A stretch of 64,000 nt of DNA from Sva-07 sp963717385 (GTDB taxonomy: Bacteria; Actinomycetota; Acidimicrobiia; Acidimicrobiales; Ilumatobacteraceae), in assembly GCA_963717385.1 (NCBI GenBank), contig CAVQWE010000011.1, positions 1-64,000 on the forward strand. The letters run 5' to 3'. The position numbers and the translations under genes were made by a program. Under the pieces are notes generated by a model. It ran no database searches. It saw only the letters and a program-made list of their open reading frames with translations, and was not told where the DNA came from. Below are positions 53,502-62,049 of this stretch, one piece after another; within the stretch, counting starts at the first letter, position 1; each line of letters starts with the position of its first letter.

Positions 53502-54186
53502 CGGAGGGGTCCGACGTTTGAAAGTCGAGCACCGGCGTCGGCCCGTCGCACGAGTACGTCACGCCGTTGACCGGCGAAGCGTTGAGGAAGCCGCCGATGA
53601 GATCGTCTCCGTCGAAGCCGACGCCATTGACCTCGATCGACACGGTCACCGCGTTCAGATCGGACGACGTCGTGACCACACCATCGACCGCGGTCCAGTC
53701 GCCGGTGATCGAGCCGCCGACGTCACCGGTGCCGCTCTGTCCAGCGACCTCGACCATCAACGAGAAGGCGGGCGCCCACATGTAGGTCCCGTCCGCAGCG
53801 AACGAGAGCGGTGCGGAACCCACCGTGTCGAGAGTGAGCGGCGCTTCGAACGTGCTCATCAGCGCCGCGTAATAGGCGTCCATCTCCTCCTCGGTGACGA
53901 CCCAGTCGCCGACGAGGCACGCTCCGTCGTCACCCTCGGGCACAGCGGTCACCGAGGGAGCGGTCGTGAACGCAACGTCGGGAGTGGTCGGTTTCGGTGG
54001 CGGTTCGGTTGTCGGCGCGCTGGTGGCCGGAGGTTCAGCATTCGTCGACGTCGGCGCCTCGCTCACGCTGCTGGCGGCGGCGGTGGCGCTGGTGTCCGAT
54101 TGCTCATCGCTGCCAGCACAGCCAACCAATCCCGCCACGACAACGACGCCGAGCAACACAATGGGATGGGTACGGGGCGTGCGCAT
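53470..54186 (-). CDS. Lipoprotein of unknown function
   Basis: 238 residues. The signal ends in VVVAGLVGC with Cys23 in a lipobox. Residues about 25-85 are a Ser/Thr/Pro-rich linker. The rest is a small beta-rich domain: CLVGDWVVTEEEMDAYYAAL, FAADGTYMWAP and GSITGDWTAVDGVVTTSS, similar in style to lipocalin-like domains that begin with a G-x-W. No enzyme motif. It overlaps the end of the LysR gene. Confidence 0.8.
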   Translation of the reverse strand: MRTPRTHPIVLLGVVVVAGLVGCAGSDEQSDTSATAAASSVSEAPTSTNAEPPATSAPTTEPPPKPTTPDVAFTTAPSVTAVPEGDDGACLVGDWVVTEEEMDAYYAALMSTFEAPLTLDTVGSAPLSFAADGTYMWAPAFSLMVEVAGQSGTGDVGGSITGDWTAVDGVVTTSSDLNAVTVSIEVNGVGFDGDDLIGGFLNASPVNGVTYSCDGPTPVLDFQTSDPSVTVPVTLSRA

Positions 54187-54247
54187 CCCCGCAGTGTGTC
54201 ACCCCTGGCGCCGGGCAGAACCGATCGCGCAGGCTGTGCTCACCCAC

Positions 54248-55219
54248 TCAGGCGGTGGGTGTCGCACCGCCGAGCACGGCGTGGAACTGTGCGGTGTCGA
54301 CGTTGCCGCCGCACAACACGAACGCGCTGCGCTCGCCACGCTGTTCGACCGATTCGCTCAACAACCCTGCGAGCCCGATCGCTCCTGCCGACTCGGCCAC
54401 GTTGTGCGTGGTTCGGTAGATGGTTCGCATCGCGTCGGCCGTTGCGTTGTCGGACACGGCAATCACCCTCGCAGCGCCGGCGATGATCCCGGCGATCGAC
54501 ATCGGATCAGGTGAACGAGTCGCGACGCCGTCGACGAACGTCGATGCCGACTCGGTCGTCACGACGCCACCGTGCTCGAACGACAGCAGCGTCGACGGCG
54601 CCCTGTCGGACACCACGCCCACGATCTGGGTGTCGAGGCCGAGTAGATCGCGCACTGCGATCAGCGCGTTGATGCCCGATCCCATCCCCACCGGCACGTA
54701 GACGGTGTCGAGTGGGCCTGCACCCTCGAACAGTTCGAGCGCGTACGTCGCCACGCCGAGCACGAGGTCGCGATGGAACGGGGGCACCGGTTCCAGGCCG
54801 CGCTCGGCGGCGACTTCCAATGAACGCTCGCGGGCCTCTTGGAAGTCGGTACCGAACTCGACGACCTCGGCACCGAGCGCTCGCATCGCTGCGTTCTTCT
54901 CGACGCTGTTGCCATGCGGCACGAAGATCGTCACCGACCGCTCGGCGTGCTTGCCAGCGAACGCCAGACTCTGGCCGTGATTCCCGCGTGTCGCGCTGAC
55001 CACACCCTCCACCTCGGGACGTTCGTGCACCAGCCGGTCCATGTAGACCAACCCACCGCGCACCTTGAACGCACCGACCGGCGTGTGGTTCTCGTGCTTG
55101 ACCGTGACATGCGAGCCCGCCGCGTCGTTCAGCAACGGCCACGAGTACTGCGGTGTCGCAGGGACGTGGCGGCGCACGATGGCGAGCGCAGCGTCGAGTT
55201 CGGTGCGGTCGAACCTCAT
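54248..55219 (-). CDS. Threonine/serine dehydratase-like PLP enzyme (fold type II)
   Basis: 323 residues from ATG 55219. The PLP lysine is in VGAFKVRGG near residue 50, then SATRGNHGQSLAFAGK, and the phosphate loop PVGMGSGINALIAV near 178; the C-terminal VLCGGNVD binds the cofactor ring. The usual Thr dehydratase regulatory ACT domain is absent. It may deaminate threonine or serine, or be a racemase or hydroxyaspartate dehydratase. It overlaps the 5-FTHF cyclo-ligase by 4 bp. The frame continues to 56035, but that part is antisense to two other genes. Confidence 0.82.
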   Translation of the reverse strand: MRFDRTELDAALAIVRRHVPATPQYSWPLLNDAAGSHVTVKHENHTPVGAFKVRGGLVYMDRLVHERPEVEGVVSATRGNHGQSLAFAGKHAERSVTIFVPHGNSVEKNAAMRALGAEVVEFGTDFQEARERSLEVAAERGLEPVPPFHRDLVLGVATYALELFEGAGPLDTVYVPVGMGSGINALIAVRDLLGLDTQIVGVVSDRAPSTLLSFEHGGVVTTESASTFVDGVATRSPDPMSIAGIIAGAARVIAVSDNATADAMRTIYRTTHNVAESAGAIGLAGLLSESVEQRGERSAFVLCGGNVDTAQFHAVLGGATPTA

Positions 55220-55704
55220 CGCAGCACACCGTGGTCGGTCACCACGTGATCCATGCCGATGTCGTGCCCTTCGACCGGGACGAGGTCGACCACTTGCTCG
55301 GCGAAGCACACCCCGATGACGTGGCAGTCGTCTCGGATGTCGGCGAGGAAGCGGTCGTACCAACCACCGCCCTGGCCGAGTCGGTCGCCCGTCGACGTGA
55401 AGGCCAGACCGGGCACGACCACGACATCGGGCCATGTCGGGTCGATGTCGGCTTCTGGCACAGAAACGAGTCGGCCTGTGGCCGCGCACCACACCATCAA
55501 CGTCCGAGTCTCGGGCTCGCCCGGGATCGTCGTGAACGCGAGGACCGTCTCGGCGGACGCCATTGCCGAGAGCCCGGTCAGATGTCGCCACAGCTCTTCG
55601 GATCGCTCCTCCCGGTCGGGCAGGGATCGACGCAGCGTGCGCATCGACGCCCGGAGTTCGGCCTTTGCAGCGGCTTCGGGCCCAGCTGGTGTGCGGTCGG
55701 TCAT
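55216..55704 (-). CDS. 5-formyltetrahydrofolate cyclo-ligase
   Basis: 162 residues from ATG 55704, slightly short for the family. AELRASMRTLRRSLPD near the start is the basic ATP-binding segment; VVVVPGLAFTSTGDRLGQGG followed by GWYDRFLADI is the family signature. It converts 5-formyl-THF to methenyl-THF with ATP, returning folate to the pool used by FolD. It is coupled to the dehydratase by a 4-bp overlap. The longer frame to 55764 overlaps the divergent flavin reductase start. Confidence 0.88.
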   Translation of the reverse strand: MTDRTPAGPEAAAKAELRASMRTLRRSLPDREERSEELWRHLTGLSAMASAETVLAFTTIPGEPETRTLMVWCAATGRLVSVPEADIDPTWPDVVVVPGLAFTSTGDRLGQGGGWYDRFLADIRDDCHVIGVCFAEQVVDLVPVEGHDIGMDHVVTDHGVLR

Positions 55705-55730
55705 CGGCGCGCAGCGTACAGTTGGCGCCG

Positions 55731-56273
55731 ATGAGCGATCCGACGCAACTCCCCGATGCCGCATCCGTCCCCTTCGACTCCAAGCACTTCCGCACGGTGC
55801 TCGGCCACTTCCCCACCGGCGTGACGGTCATCACTGGCATGGCCGAAGGCGACCGGCCGCACGGCTTCACCATCGGGTCGTTCACGTCGGTGTCGCTCGA
55901 CCCGCCGCTGGTCGGGTTCCTCCCCCAGACCGATTCCGAGACCTGGGCGTTGATGGCCGACGCCGGCAGCTTCTGCGTCAATGTGCTCAGCGACAAGCAG
56001 ACCGACCTGTGTTGGAAGTTCGCGAAGAGCGGCACCGAGGCCGCCCGTTTCGACGGCGTCGAGTGGCACGCTGCTCCGTCGGGGGCGCCGGTCCTCGAAC
56101 GTGCAGTTGCCTGGATCGACTGCCAGATCGAAGAGGTCTACGAGATGGGCGACCACTACTTCGTCCTCGGCCGAGTCACATCGCTCGACGCCGACGCCGA
56201 CCATGACGGCCTGCCTCCACAACCGTTGGTGTTCTACCGCGGCACGATCGGTGGATTCGCCGCCGAAGGCTGA
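55731..56273 (+). CDS. Flavin reductase-like FMN-binding protein
   Basis: 180 residues from ATG 55731. FRTVLGHFPTGVTVITGM near residue 20, GFTIGSFTSVSLDPPLVGF and SFCVNVLSDKQTDLCWKFA are the flavin-binding pattern of flavin reductase domain proteins, and DHYFVLGRVTSLD follows. Such proteins supply FMNH2 or FADH2 to partner monooxygenases, or act as stand-alone flavoenzymes. No monooxygenase lies next to it. Confidence 0.87.
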   Translation: MSDPTQLPDAASVPFDSKHFRTVLGHFPTGVTVITGMAEGDRPHGFTIGSFTSVSLDPPLVGFLPQTDSETWALMADAGSFCVNVLSDKQTDLCWKFAKSGTEAARFDGVEWHAAPSGAPVLERAVAWIDCQIEEVYEMGDHYFVLGRVTSLDADADHDGLPPQPLVFYRGTIGGFAAEG

Positions 56274-56345
56274 GGTGTTCACGATGTGTCAGACGCGTCG
56301 CGAACACGCGGTGTGAGCACGATCGACACCGGCGAGACTGAACGC

Positions 56346-56729
56346 ATGGATCGACGCTTGCCCCTGGCCCTCGGGATCGACACGTTCTCGGTGGTGCTGT
56401 TCGTTGCCGTCGGGCGCAGGGAACACGAGCGCGACTCGGCGATCTCGGGCCTGGTCAACACTGCAGCTCCCTTTCTGATCGCCCTCGCCATTGCGTGGCT
56501 GGTGCTGCGTGCCTGGAATCGTCCGACCGACTGGCGCACCGGCGTGGGGATCTGGGCGATCACACTCGTTGCCGGGATGCTGCTGCGCAACCTGGTGTTC
56601 GATGATGGTACGGCCACGTCGTTCGTGATCGTGGCGACGCTGTTCCTCGCGCTGTTCCTGATCGGGTGGCGCTTGGTGTTCGCCCTCGTCGAACGTCGTT
56701 CGCCCCGCACCGCTGCACCCAGCGCGTAG
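56346..56729 (+). CDS. DUF3054 membrane protein
   Basis: 127 residues from ATG 56346 (GTG 56313 is possible). Four hydrophobic segments; FSVVLFVAVGRREHE near residue 14 is the conserved FvxiGRrxHe pattern of DUF3054, and WRTGVGIWAITLVAGMLLRN follows. The function is unknown; it is a small actinobacterial membrane family. Confidence 0.78.
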   Translation: MDRRLPLALGIDTFSVVLFVAVGRREHERDSAISGLVNTAAPFLIALAIAWLVLRAWNRPTDWRTGVGIWAITLVAGMLLRNLVFDDGTATSFVIVATLFLALFLIGWRLVFALVERRSPRTAAPSA

Positions 56730-56756
56730 AGCGCAGTCCGGGGGCGGCACACCGAG

Positions 56757-57185
56757 TCAGAGGCCTGGCTGGAGCGTGGTGCCCTCCATGACCCAGTAGT
56801 CGTTGATCGAGCGCTGGATCCGGACGTACCAGATCAGGTTGCCGATCAACGGCAGCAGGAACCACAGGCCCCAGATCGTCGTGATCGGCGGCTGCATGCC
56901 CTTCTTCCGATAGAGCTGCTCGACCTCACCGGCCATCAGGAACATCGTGACGGGCGAGATGAACAAGGTGATGAAGAGATACGCGATGCCGCCGAGTCCA
57001 GTGTTTGCGTGGCGCTTGATTTCATCGCCGTTCTGGAACGACCACACGATCGTCCAGATCCCGAACGTGACAACAGTGAGGACCAGCACCATGAAGATCG
57101 ATCGCGGTTTGCCGATCGTCCCTGGGCCGCCGAACGAAGGCGGTGCGGTGGCCGGTGGGGGCGGTGGAGGTGCCTGATCGCTCAT
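56757..57185 (-). CDS. DUF4234 membrane protein
   Basis: 142 residues. A Pro/Ala-rich N-terminal tail (about 30 residues) is followed by three or four hydrophobic segments: VLVLTVVTFGIWTIVWSFQN is the DUF4234 opening (conserved G-I-W), then ISPVTMFLMAGEVEQLY and IWGLWFLLPLIGNLIWYVR. Function unknown; the family is often found near serine proteases or secreted proteins. It lies convergent with DUF3054 and divergent from the serine hydrolase. Confidence 0.78.
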   Translation of the reverse strand: MSDQAPPPPPPATAPPSFGGPGTIGKPRSIFMVLVLTVVTFGIWTIVWSFQNGDEIKRHANTGLGGIAYLFITLFISPVTMFLMAGEVEQLYRKKGMQPPITTIWGLWFLLPLIGNLIWYVRIQRSINDYWVMEGTTLQPGL

Positions 57186-57250
57186 GCCCTCAACATAGAC
57201 CTCGGCGGGCCGGGTCGTCGACGATGGATCGTCTGGGCCATGCTCGGCGA

Positions 57251-58489
57251 ATGACCGCTTTGAAGATCGAGATCGACCCCACCGACGCCGGGTTTGCGCC
57301 CGACCGTCTCGCCCGTATCGACCGCCACTTCCAGGGCTACGTCGACGACAAGAAGTTGGCCGGCTGGCACGTCGCGGTCAGCCGCCGCGGCCAGCTGGTG
57401 CACTCGTCGACGAGCGGGCACCGCGACCTCGCATCCGGGGCACCGTTCACCGACGACACCTTGGTACGGATGTTCTCGATGACCAAGCCGATCACCTCGG
57501 TGGCCGCGATGATGTTGTACGAAGAGGGAGCCTTCGAGCTGAAGTCACCAATCGCCACGTGGCTGCCCGAGTTCGCCGACACCAGGGTGTACCGATCGGG
57601 TTCGCACGTCGCCCCGGTGACCGAACCACTCGCCGAGCCCATCCGCGTGTGGCACCTGCTCACCCACACCTCAGGCCTCACCTACGGCTTCCACAACACC
57701 CACGTGACCGACGCGATCTACCGCAAGCGTGGGTTCGAGTGGGGCAACCCTCCCGGCGCCGACCTGGCCGAGTGCTGCGCAATGTGGGCCGACATGCCGC
57801 TCGCGTTCCAACCGGGGACCGAGTGGAACTACGGCGTGTCGACCGATGTGCTGGGCCGTCTCGTCGAGGTGGTCTCGGGCATGTCACTCGACGAGTTCTT
57901 CCGCACCCGCATCTTCGAACCGCTCGGCATGACCGAGACCGACTTCCACGTGCACGAAGCGTCCGCCGATCGATTCGCCACGCTCTACCTGCGCAACCCT
58001 GCGACCGGCGAGGCGTTCGCTGCACCCGATGCGCTCGGACGTGCGAGTACCTCGACACCAAAGATGCTCGGAGGAGGCGGCGGGCTCGTCGGCACCGCCC
58101 ACGACTATCTGCGGTTTGCGCACATGTTGTTGAACCGCGGTGAACTCGACGGTGTCCGCCTGCTCGGCACACGCACCGTCGACTTCATGACCCGCAACCA
58201 TCTCCCCGGCGGGGCAACGCTCGAAGATTTCGGGCGGCCGCTCTTCGCCGAGACGAGCTTCGATGGGGTCGGGTTCGGGCTCGGCTTCTCGGTGGTGCTC
58301 GATGCCGCCGAGAACAAGGTGATGCGGTCAGAGGGCGAGTACTCGTGGGGCGGTGCAGCGAGCACCATCTTCTGGGTCGACCCGGTCAACGAGATCGTGG
58401 CGCTGTTTCTCACCCAGCTGTTGCCGTCGAGTACGTATCCGATCCGCAGCGAGCTCAATCAGTTGGTGCAACAAGCCCTCATCGACTGA
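57251..58489 (+). CDS. Serine hydrolase of the beta-lactamase/esterase (class C-like) family
   Basis: 412 residues from ATG 57251. The nucleophile motif SMTKP (S-x-x-K) lies near residue 77, the second motif is in EWNYGVSTDVLGRLVE near 196, and HLLTHTSGLTYGF precedes it, as in EstB/LovD-type enzymes. No signal peptide is visible, so it is probably cytoplasmic and an esterase or transesterase, not a drug-resistance enzyme. It ends next to a GGGGTC palindrome, convergent with ilvD. Confidence 0.87.
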   Translation: MTALKIEIDPTDAGFAPDRLARIDRHFQGYVDDKKLAGWHVAVSRRGQLVHSSTSGHRDLASGAPFTDDTLVRMFSMTKPITSVAAMMLYEEGAFELKSPIATWLPEFADTRVYRSGSHVAPVTEPLAEPIRVWHLLTHTSGLTYGFHNTHVTDAIYRKRGFEWGNPPGADLAECCAMWADMPLAFQPGTEWNYGVSTDVLGRLVEVVSGMSLDEFFRTRIFEPLGMTETDFHVHEASADRFATLYLRNPATGEAFAAPDALGRASTSTPKMLGGGGGLVGTAHDYLRFAHMLLNRGELDGVRLLGTRTVDFMTRNHLPGGATLEDFGRPLFAETSFDGVGFGLGFSVVLDAAENKVMRSEGEYSWGGAASTIFWVDPVNEIVALFLTQLLPSSTYPIRSELNQLVQQALID

Positions 58490-58491
58490 GG

Positions 58492-58525
58492 GGATTACAT
58501 CTGGGGTCTGACCCCAGAGTAATCC
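58492..58525. repeat. GGGGTC-core palindrome, copy 2 (between convergent genes)
   Basis: GGATTAC and GTAATCC enclose CTGGGGTC-T-GACCCCAG. Compared with copy 1 the outer arm GATCAC/GTGATC becomes GATTAC/GTAATC, a compensated pair change. It separates the serine hydrolase and ilvD stops and probably serves both as terminator. Confidence 0.8.
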
Positions 58526-58531
58526 GTCCTG

Positions 58532-60247
58532 CTACAGCGTGTTGGTGATCGCCCCGGTTTCGGCACCCTGGACCAGCTTGGCGTACTTGCCGAGCACGCC
58601 GGTGGTGTAGCGCGGCGGGTTGGGCTGCCACCCTTGTTTGCGCTTGGCGAGTTCGGCGTCGTCGACGACCAGGTCGAGCGACTTGGTCGGCACGTCGATA
58701 CGGATCGTGTCGCCGTCGCGCACGAAGGCGATCGGGCCGCCGTCGGCAGCTTCAGGCGCCACGTGGCCGATACAGAATCCCCAGGTGCCGCCGGAGAAGC
58801 GACCGTCGGTGATCAGCGCACAGTCCGACCCGCGACCGGCACCCTTGAGTGCACCGGTGATCGCGAGCATCTCGCGCATGCCCGGCCCACCCTTGGGGCC
58901 CTCGTAGCGGATCACGATGACCTCGCCGGGTTGGATCGATCCGGCGAGGATCGCTTCCATCGCGAACGACTCGTCGTCGAACACGCGCGCTGGACCTTCG
59001 AACTGCATCTGCGTGTCGGACAGGCCGGCCACCTTGACGACTGCGCCCTTGGGCGCGAGCGATCCCGTGAGGATGTTGATGCCACCCTCGGCGTGGATCG
59101 GAGCGTCGATCGGGTGGACCACGACGCCGTCGGCGGCGGGCGGATCGATCTCGGCGAGGTTCTCAGCCATGGTCTTGCCGGTCACGGTCATCACGTCGCC
59201 GTGCAAGAGCCCCGCATCGAGGAGCACCTTCAACACGACGGGCACACCGCCCACACGGTCGAGGTCGCTCATGTGGAACTTGCCGCCGGGCTTCATGTCG
59301 GCGATGTGCGGAACGCGGTCGGCGATGCGGTTGAAGTCGTCGAGGTCGAGATCGACGCGGGCCTCGTTCGCGAGCGCCAACAGGTGGAGCACCGCGTTCG
59401 TCGAACCGCCGAGCGCCGAGGTGACGGCGATCGCGTTCTCGAACGCCTTCTTGGTCATGATCTGGCGCGGCGTGATGCCGAGGCGGAGCATGTTGACCAC
59501 CGCGGCTCCTGCTCGTTCGGCGTCGCCATCGCGACGATCGTCGATGGCGGGCGGTGACGCGCTGCCCGGCAGGCTCATGCCGATCGCCTCGGCGATCGAG
59601 CTCATCGTGTTGGCGGTGAACATGCCACCGCACGCTCCCTCGCCCGGGCACGCCTTCGACTCGATGGCGTGGAGCTCGGCGTCGTCGATCGTGCCTGCGG
59701 CGTGCGCGCCGACAGCCTCGAACACGCTGGTGATGTCGAGCGCCGTACCGTTGTGCTCGCCCGGCATCGTCGATCCGTTGTAGACGAACACGCTCGGCAG
59801 ATCGAGCCGGGCCGCAGCCATCAACATGCCGGGGATCGACTTGTCGCACCCGGCAAGGCCGACGAACCCGTCGAAACGCTCGGCGTGCATGACCGTTTCG
59901 ACCGAGTCGACGATCACCTCACGCGACACCAACGAGGCCCGCATCCCTTCGTGACCCATCGAGATGCCGTCGCTGACGGTGATGGTGCCGAACTCCAGTG
60001 GGAACCCGCCCGCCGCACGAACGCCGGCTTTTGCGTGCTCGGCGAGCTTGCGCAGCGTCATGTTGCACGGGGTGACCTCGTTCCACGACGAGGCAATGCC
60101 CACCTGGGGCTTGTCCCAGTCGTCGTCGCCCATGCCGACCGCGCGCAGCATCGCCCGCGACGGCGCTTTCTGCATGCCATCGGTGACGTCGCGAGACCGT
60201 GGCTTCACGTCGACCGGGGTGCCAGGTGGGTTCGCAGCATCGCTCAT
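58532..60247 (-). CDS. ilvD: Dihydroxy-acid dehydratase
   Basis: 571 residues from ATG 60247. Iron-sulfur ligands Cys61 (PCNMTL), Cys134 (GCDKSIPG) and Cys206 (ACGGMFTANTM) are present, along with SDGISMGHEGMRASLVSRE and the C-terminal DGRFSGGTWGFCIGHV. It dehydrates the dihydroxy acids of valine/isoleucine synthesis, the step after IlvC; unlike E. coli it is about 20 kb from ilvBNC. The upstream extension to 60397 is antisense to the next gene. Confidence 0.95.
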   Translation of the reverse strand: MSDAANPPGTPVDVKPRSRDVTDGMQKAPSRAMLRAVGMGDDDWDKPQVGIASSWNEVTPCNMTLRKLAEHAKAGVRAAGGFPLEFGTITVSDGISMGHEGMRASLVSREVIVDSVETVMHAERFDGFVGLAGCDKSIPGMLMAAARLDLPSVFVYNGSTMPGEHNGTALDITSVFEAVGAHAAGTIDDAELHAIESKACPGEGACGGMFTANTMSSIAEAIGMSLPGSASPPAIDDRRDGDAERAGAAVVNMLRLGITPRQIMTKKAFENAIAVTSALGGSTNAVLHLLALANEARVDLDLDDFNRIADRVPHIADMKPGGKFHMSDLDRVGGVPVVLKVLLDAGLLHGDVMTVTGKTMAENLAEIDPPAADGVVVHPIDAPIHAEGGINILTGSLAPKGAVVKVAGLSDTQMQFEGPARVFDDESFAMEAILAGSIQPGEVIVIRYEGPKGGPGMREMLAITGALKGAGRGSDCALITDGRFSGGTWGFCIGHVAPEAADGGPIAFVRDGDTIRIDVPTKSLDLVVDDAELAKRKQGWQPNPPRYTTGVLGKYAKLVQGAETGAITNTL

Positions 60248-60320
60248 GGACAGCACGGTAGTGGTCCCGAACCGGCCCGAGCCTGGTGCTCTGCCCACCA
60301 GTCGCTGCCAGAATGGTCCG

Positions 60321-60803
60321 ATGGCTGAGGTTCGAGAGACGAAGTTGCCCGGTGTCGGGGTCCGCCACGAGTTCACCACCGAAAATGGAGCCGACATCGG
60401 CGTGCTCGTTCATCACGACGGGCGGCGGGAGATCCTCGTGTACGACTCCGATGACCCCGACAAGTGCACCTCGATCGTGAGCATGTCGGCCGCCGACACC
60501 CGCACGGTGTCGGAGCTGCTCGGCGCCAGCCGGGTGACCGAAGCCGTCACGGCCGTACAGCAGGAGATCGAAGGGTTGGCGATCGAGTGGATCGAACTCA
60601 CACCCGCCTCGCCCGCATCGGGCGCCACGATCGGCGACGGGATGTATCGCACCAAGACCGGGTCGTCGATCGTGGCGGTCATTCGCGATGGCGAGTCGAT
60701 CCCTGCGCCCGGCCCTGAGTTCCCGCTCCTCACCGGCGACGTCATCGTGGCAGTCGGCACCGTGGACGGGCTCGCTGCGATGCGCGACTTGATCCGCACC
60801 TGA
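60321..60803 (+). CDS. KhtT-like regulatory subunit (TrkA-C domain) of a K+/H+ antiporter
   Basis: 160 residues from ATG 60321. It starts VRETKLPGVGVRHEFTTENG, the typical opening of KhtT-type proteins, and ends in a TrkA-C (RCK-C) domain: SIVAVIRDGESIPAPGPEFP and LTGDVIVAVGTVDGLAAM. KhtT binds cyclic di-AMP or nucleotides and gates KhtU. It is 11 bp upstream of the antiporter gene, which supports the pairing. Confidence 0.88.
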   Translation: MAEVRETKLPGVGVRHEFTTENGADIGVLVHHDGRREILVYDSDDPDKCTSIVSMSAADTRTVSELLGASRVTEAVTAVQQEIEGLAIEWIELTPASPASGATIGDGMYRTKTGSSIVAVIRDGESIPAPGPEFPLLTGDVIVAVGTVDGLAAMRDLIRT

Positions 60804-60814
60804 CCCGCTGAACC

Positions 60815-62029
60815 ATGCTCCTTGCCGCCGGCACCGACGAAGCAGCGCTCGCCTTCATCGAGATCGGCGCGCTCGTGCTCGCCCTGGCGCTGCTCTCACG
60901 ATTCGCCGGTCGCTTCGGCATCTCGGCGATCCCGCTCTATCTGATCGCCGGGCTCGCCATGGGCGAAGGCGGATTGGTGCAGCTCGACGTGTCGGTCGAG
61001 TTCTTCGAGATCGCCGCCGAGATCGGCGTGTTGCTGCTGCTGTTCGCGCTCGGCCTCGAGTATTCCGACACCGAACTGCGCAGCGGTTTGCGCACCGGCA
61101 TCCCGCCGGGCACGGTCGACATGCTGCTCAATGCGCTGCCCGGCGTTGCGCTCGGTCTGCTGCTCGGGTGGGAACCCATCGCTGCAGTCCTCCTCGGCGG
61201 GGTCACCTGGATCAGTTCGTCTGGCGTGGTCAGCAAGGTGCTGTCCGATCTCGGGCGACTCGGCAACCGCGAGACACCAGCGGTCCTCAACATCCTCGTG
61301 ATGGAAGACCTCGCCATGGCGATCTACCTGCCGGTGGTGGCAGCCCTGATCGTCGGCGGCAGTCTCACCGCCACCCTCACGAGTGTGCTGATTGCACTCG
61401 CTGCGGTCACCGTGATTCTGCTCGCCGCGTTGCGTTATGGCCGACGGATGAGCGGGCTCGTCGCCGGTGGCAGCGACGAGGCGTTCCTCCTCACCGTGTT
61501 CGGCATCACACTGCTCGTCGCCGGCGTCGCACAGCAACTCGAGGTCTCCGGCGCGATCGGGGCGTTCCTGGTGGGTTTGGCGCTGTCGGGCCGGGCCGAG
61601 ACCCGAGCCAACCAGCTCATCTCCCCACTGCGCGACCTCTTCGCGGCGACGTTCTTCCTGTTCTTCTCGTTCCAGATCGACCCTGCTGATCTGCTCGCGG
61701 CGATCATCCCGGCAGCTGCACTGTTCGCCGTGACGGCGCTCACCAAGGTGGCCACCGGCTGGTACGCGGCCGGGCGAGTCGGGGCCGCTCCGAAAGGCCG
61801 CTTGCGTGCGGGCACGGTGTTGATCGCTCGTGGCGAGTTCTCGATCGTGATCGCCGCACTCGGTTCGGGGCTCGTCGATGGGCCCGACCTCGGCGCCTTG
61901 GCGGCGGGCTACGTGCTGATCAGCGCGATGGTCGGCCCGATCGTCGCCAAGTTCTCCGACCGCATTCCTCTGCCCACCCGCCTGATGCGCCAGCGGACAC
62001 CACAGGCCACGACGCACACCGCCACGTGA
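60815..62029 (+). CDS. Cation:proton antiporter, CPA2 family (KhtU/KefB-like)
   Basis: 404 residues with about twelve membrane segments. LALLSRFAGRFGISAIPLYL near residue 27, LLLLFALGLEYSD near 72, GGVTWISSSGVVSKVL near 128 and the ion-site LNILVMEDLAMAIYLP near 158 (acidic pair) are typical CPA2 marks. The C-terminal half has GRAETRANQLISPLRDLFAA. No RCK domain is attached, because it is supplied by the KhtT-like partner upstream. It would exchange K+ for H+. Confidence 0.9.
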   Translation: MLLAAGTDEAALAFIEIGALVLALALLSRFAGRFGISAIPLYLIAGLAMGEGGLVQLDVSVEFFEIAAEIGVLLLLFALGLEYSDTELRSGLRTGIPPGTVDMLLNALPGVALGLLLGWEPIAAVLLGGVTWISSSGVVSKVLSDLGRLGNRETPAVLNILVMEDLAMAIYLPVVAALIVGGSLTATLTSVLIALAAVTVILLAALRYGRRMSGLVAGGSDEAFLLTVFGITLLVAGVAQQLEVSGAIGAFLVGLALSGRAETRANQLISPLRDLFAATFFLFFSFQIDPADLLAAIIPAAALFAVTALTKVATGWYAAGRVGAAPKGRLRAGTVLIARGEFSIVIAALGSGLVDGPDLGALAAGYVLISAMVGPIVAKFSDRIPLPTRLMRQRTPQATTHTAT

Positions 62030-62049
62030 CCCGGCACTACGGTCGATCC

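Noticed and set aside
54248..56035. A 595-codon minus-strand frame joining the dehydratase to upstream sequence.
   Set aside because: Only the part up to 55219 matches the PLP enzyme; the rest is antisense or out of frame to the cyclo-ligase and flavin reductase.
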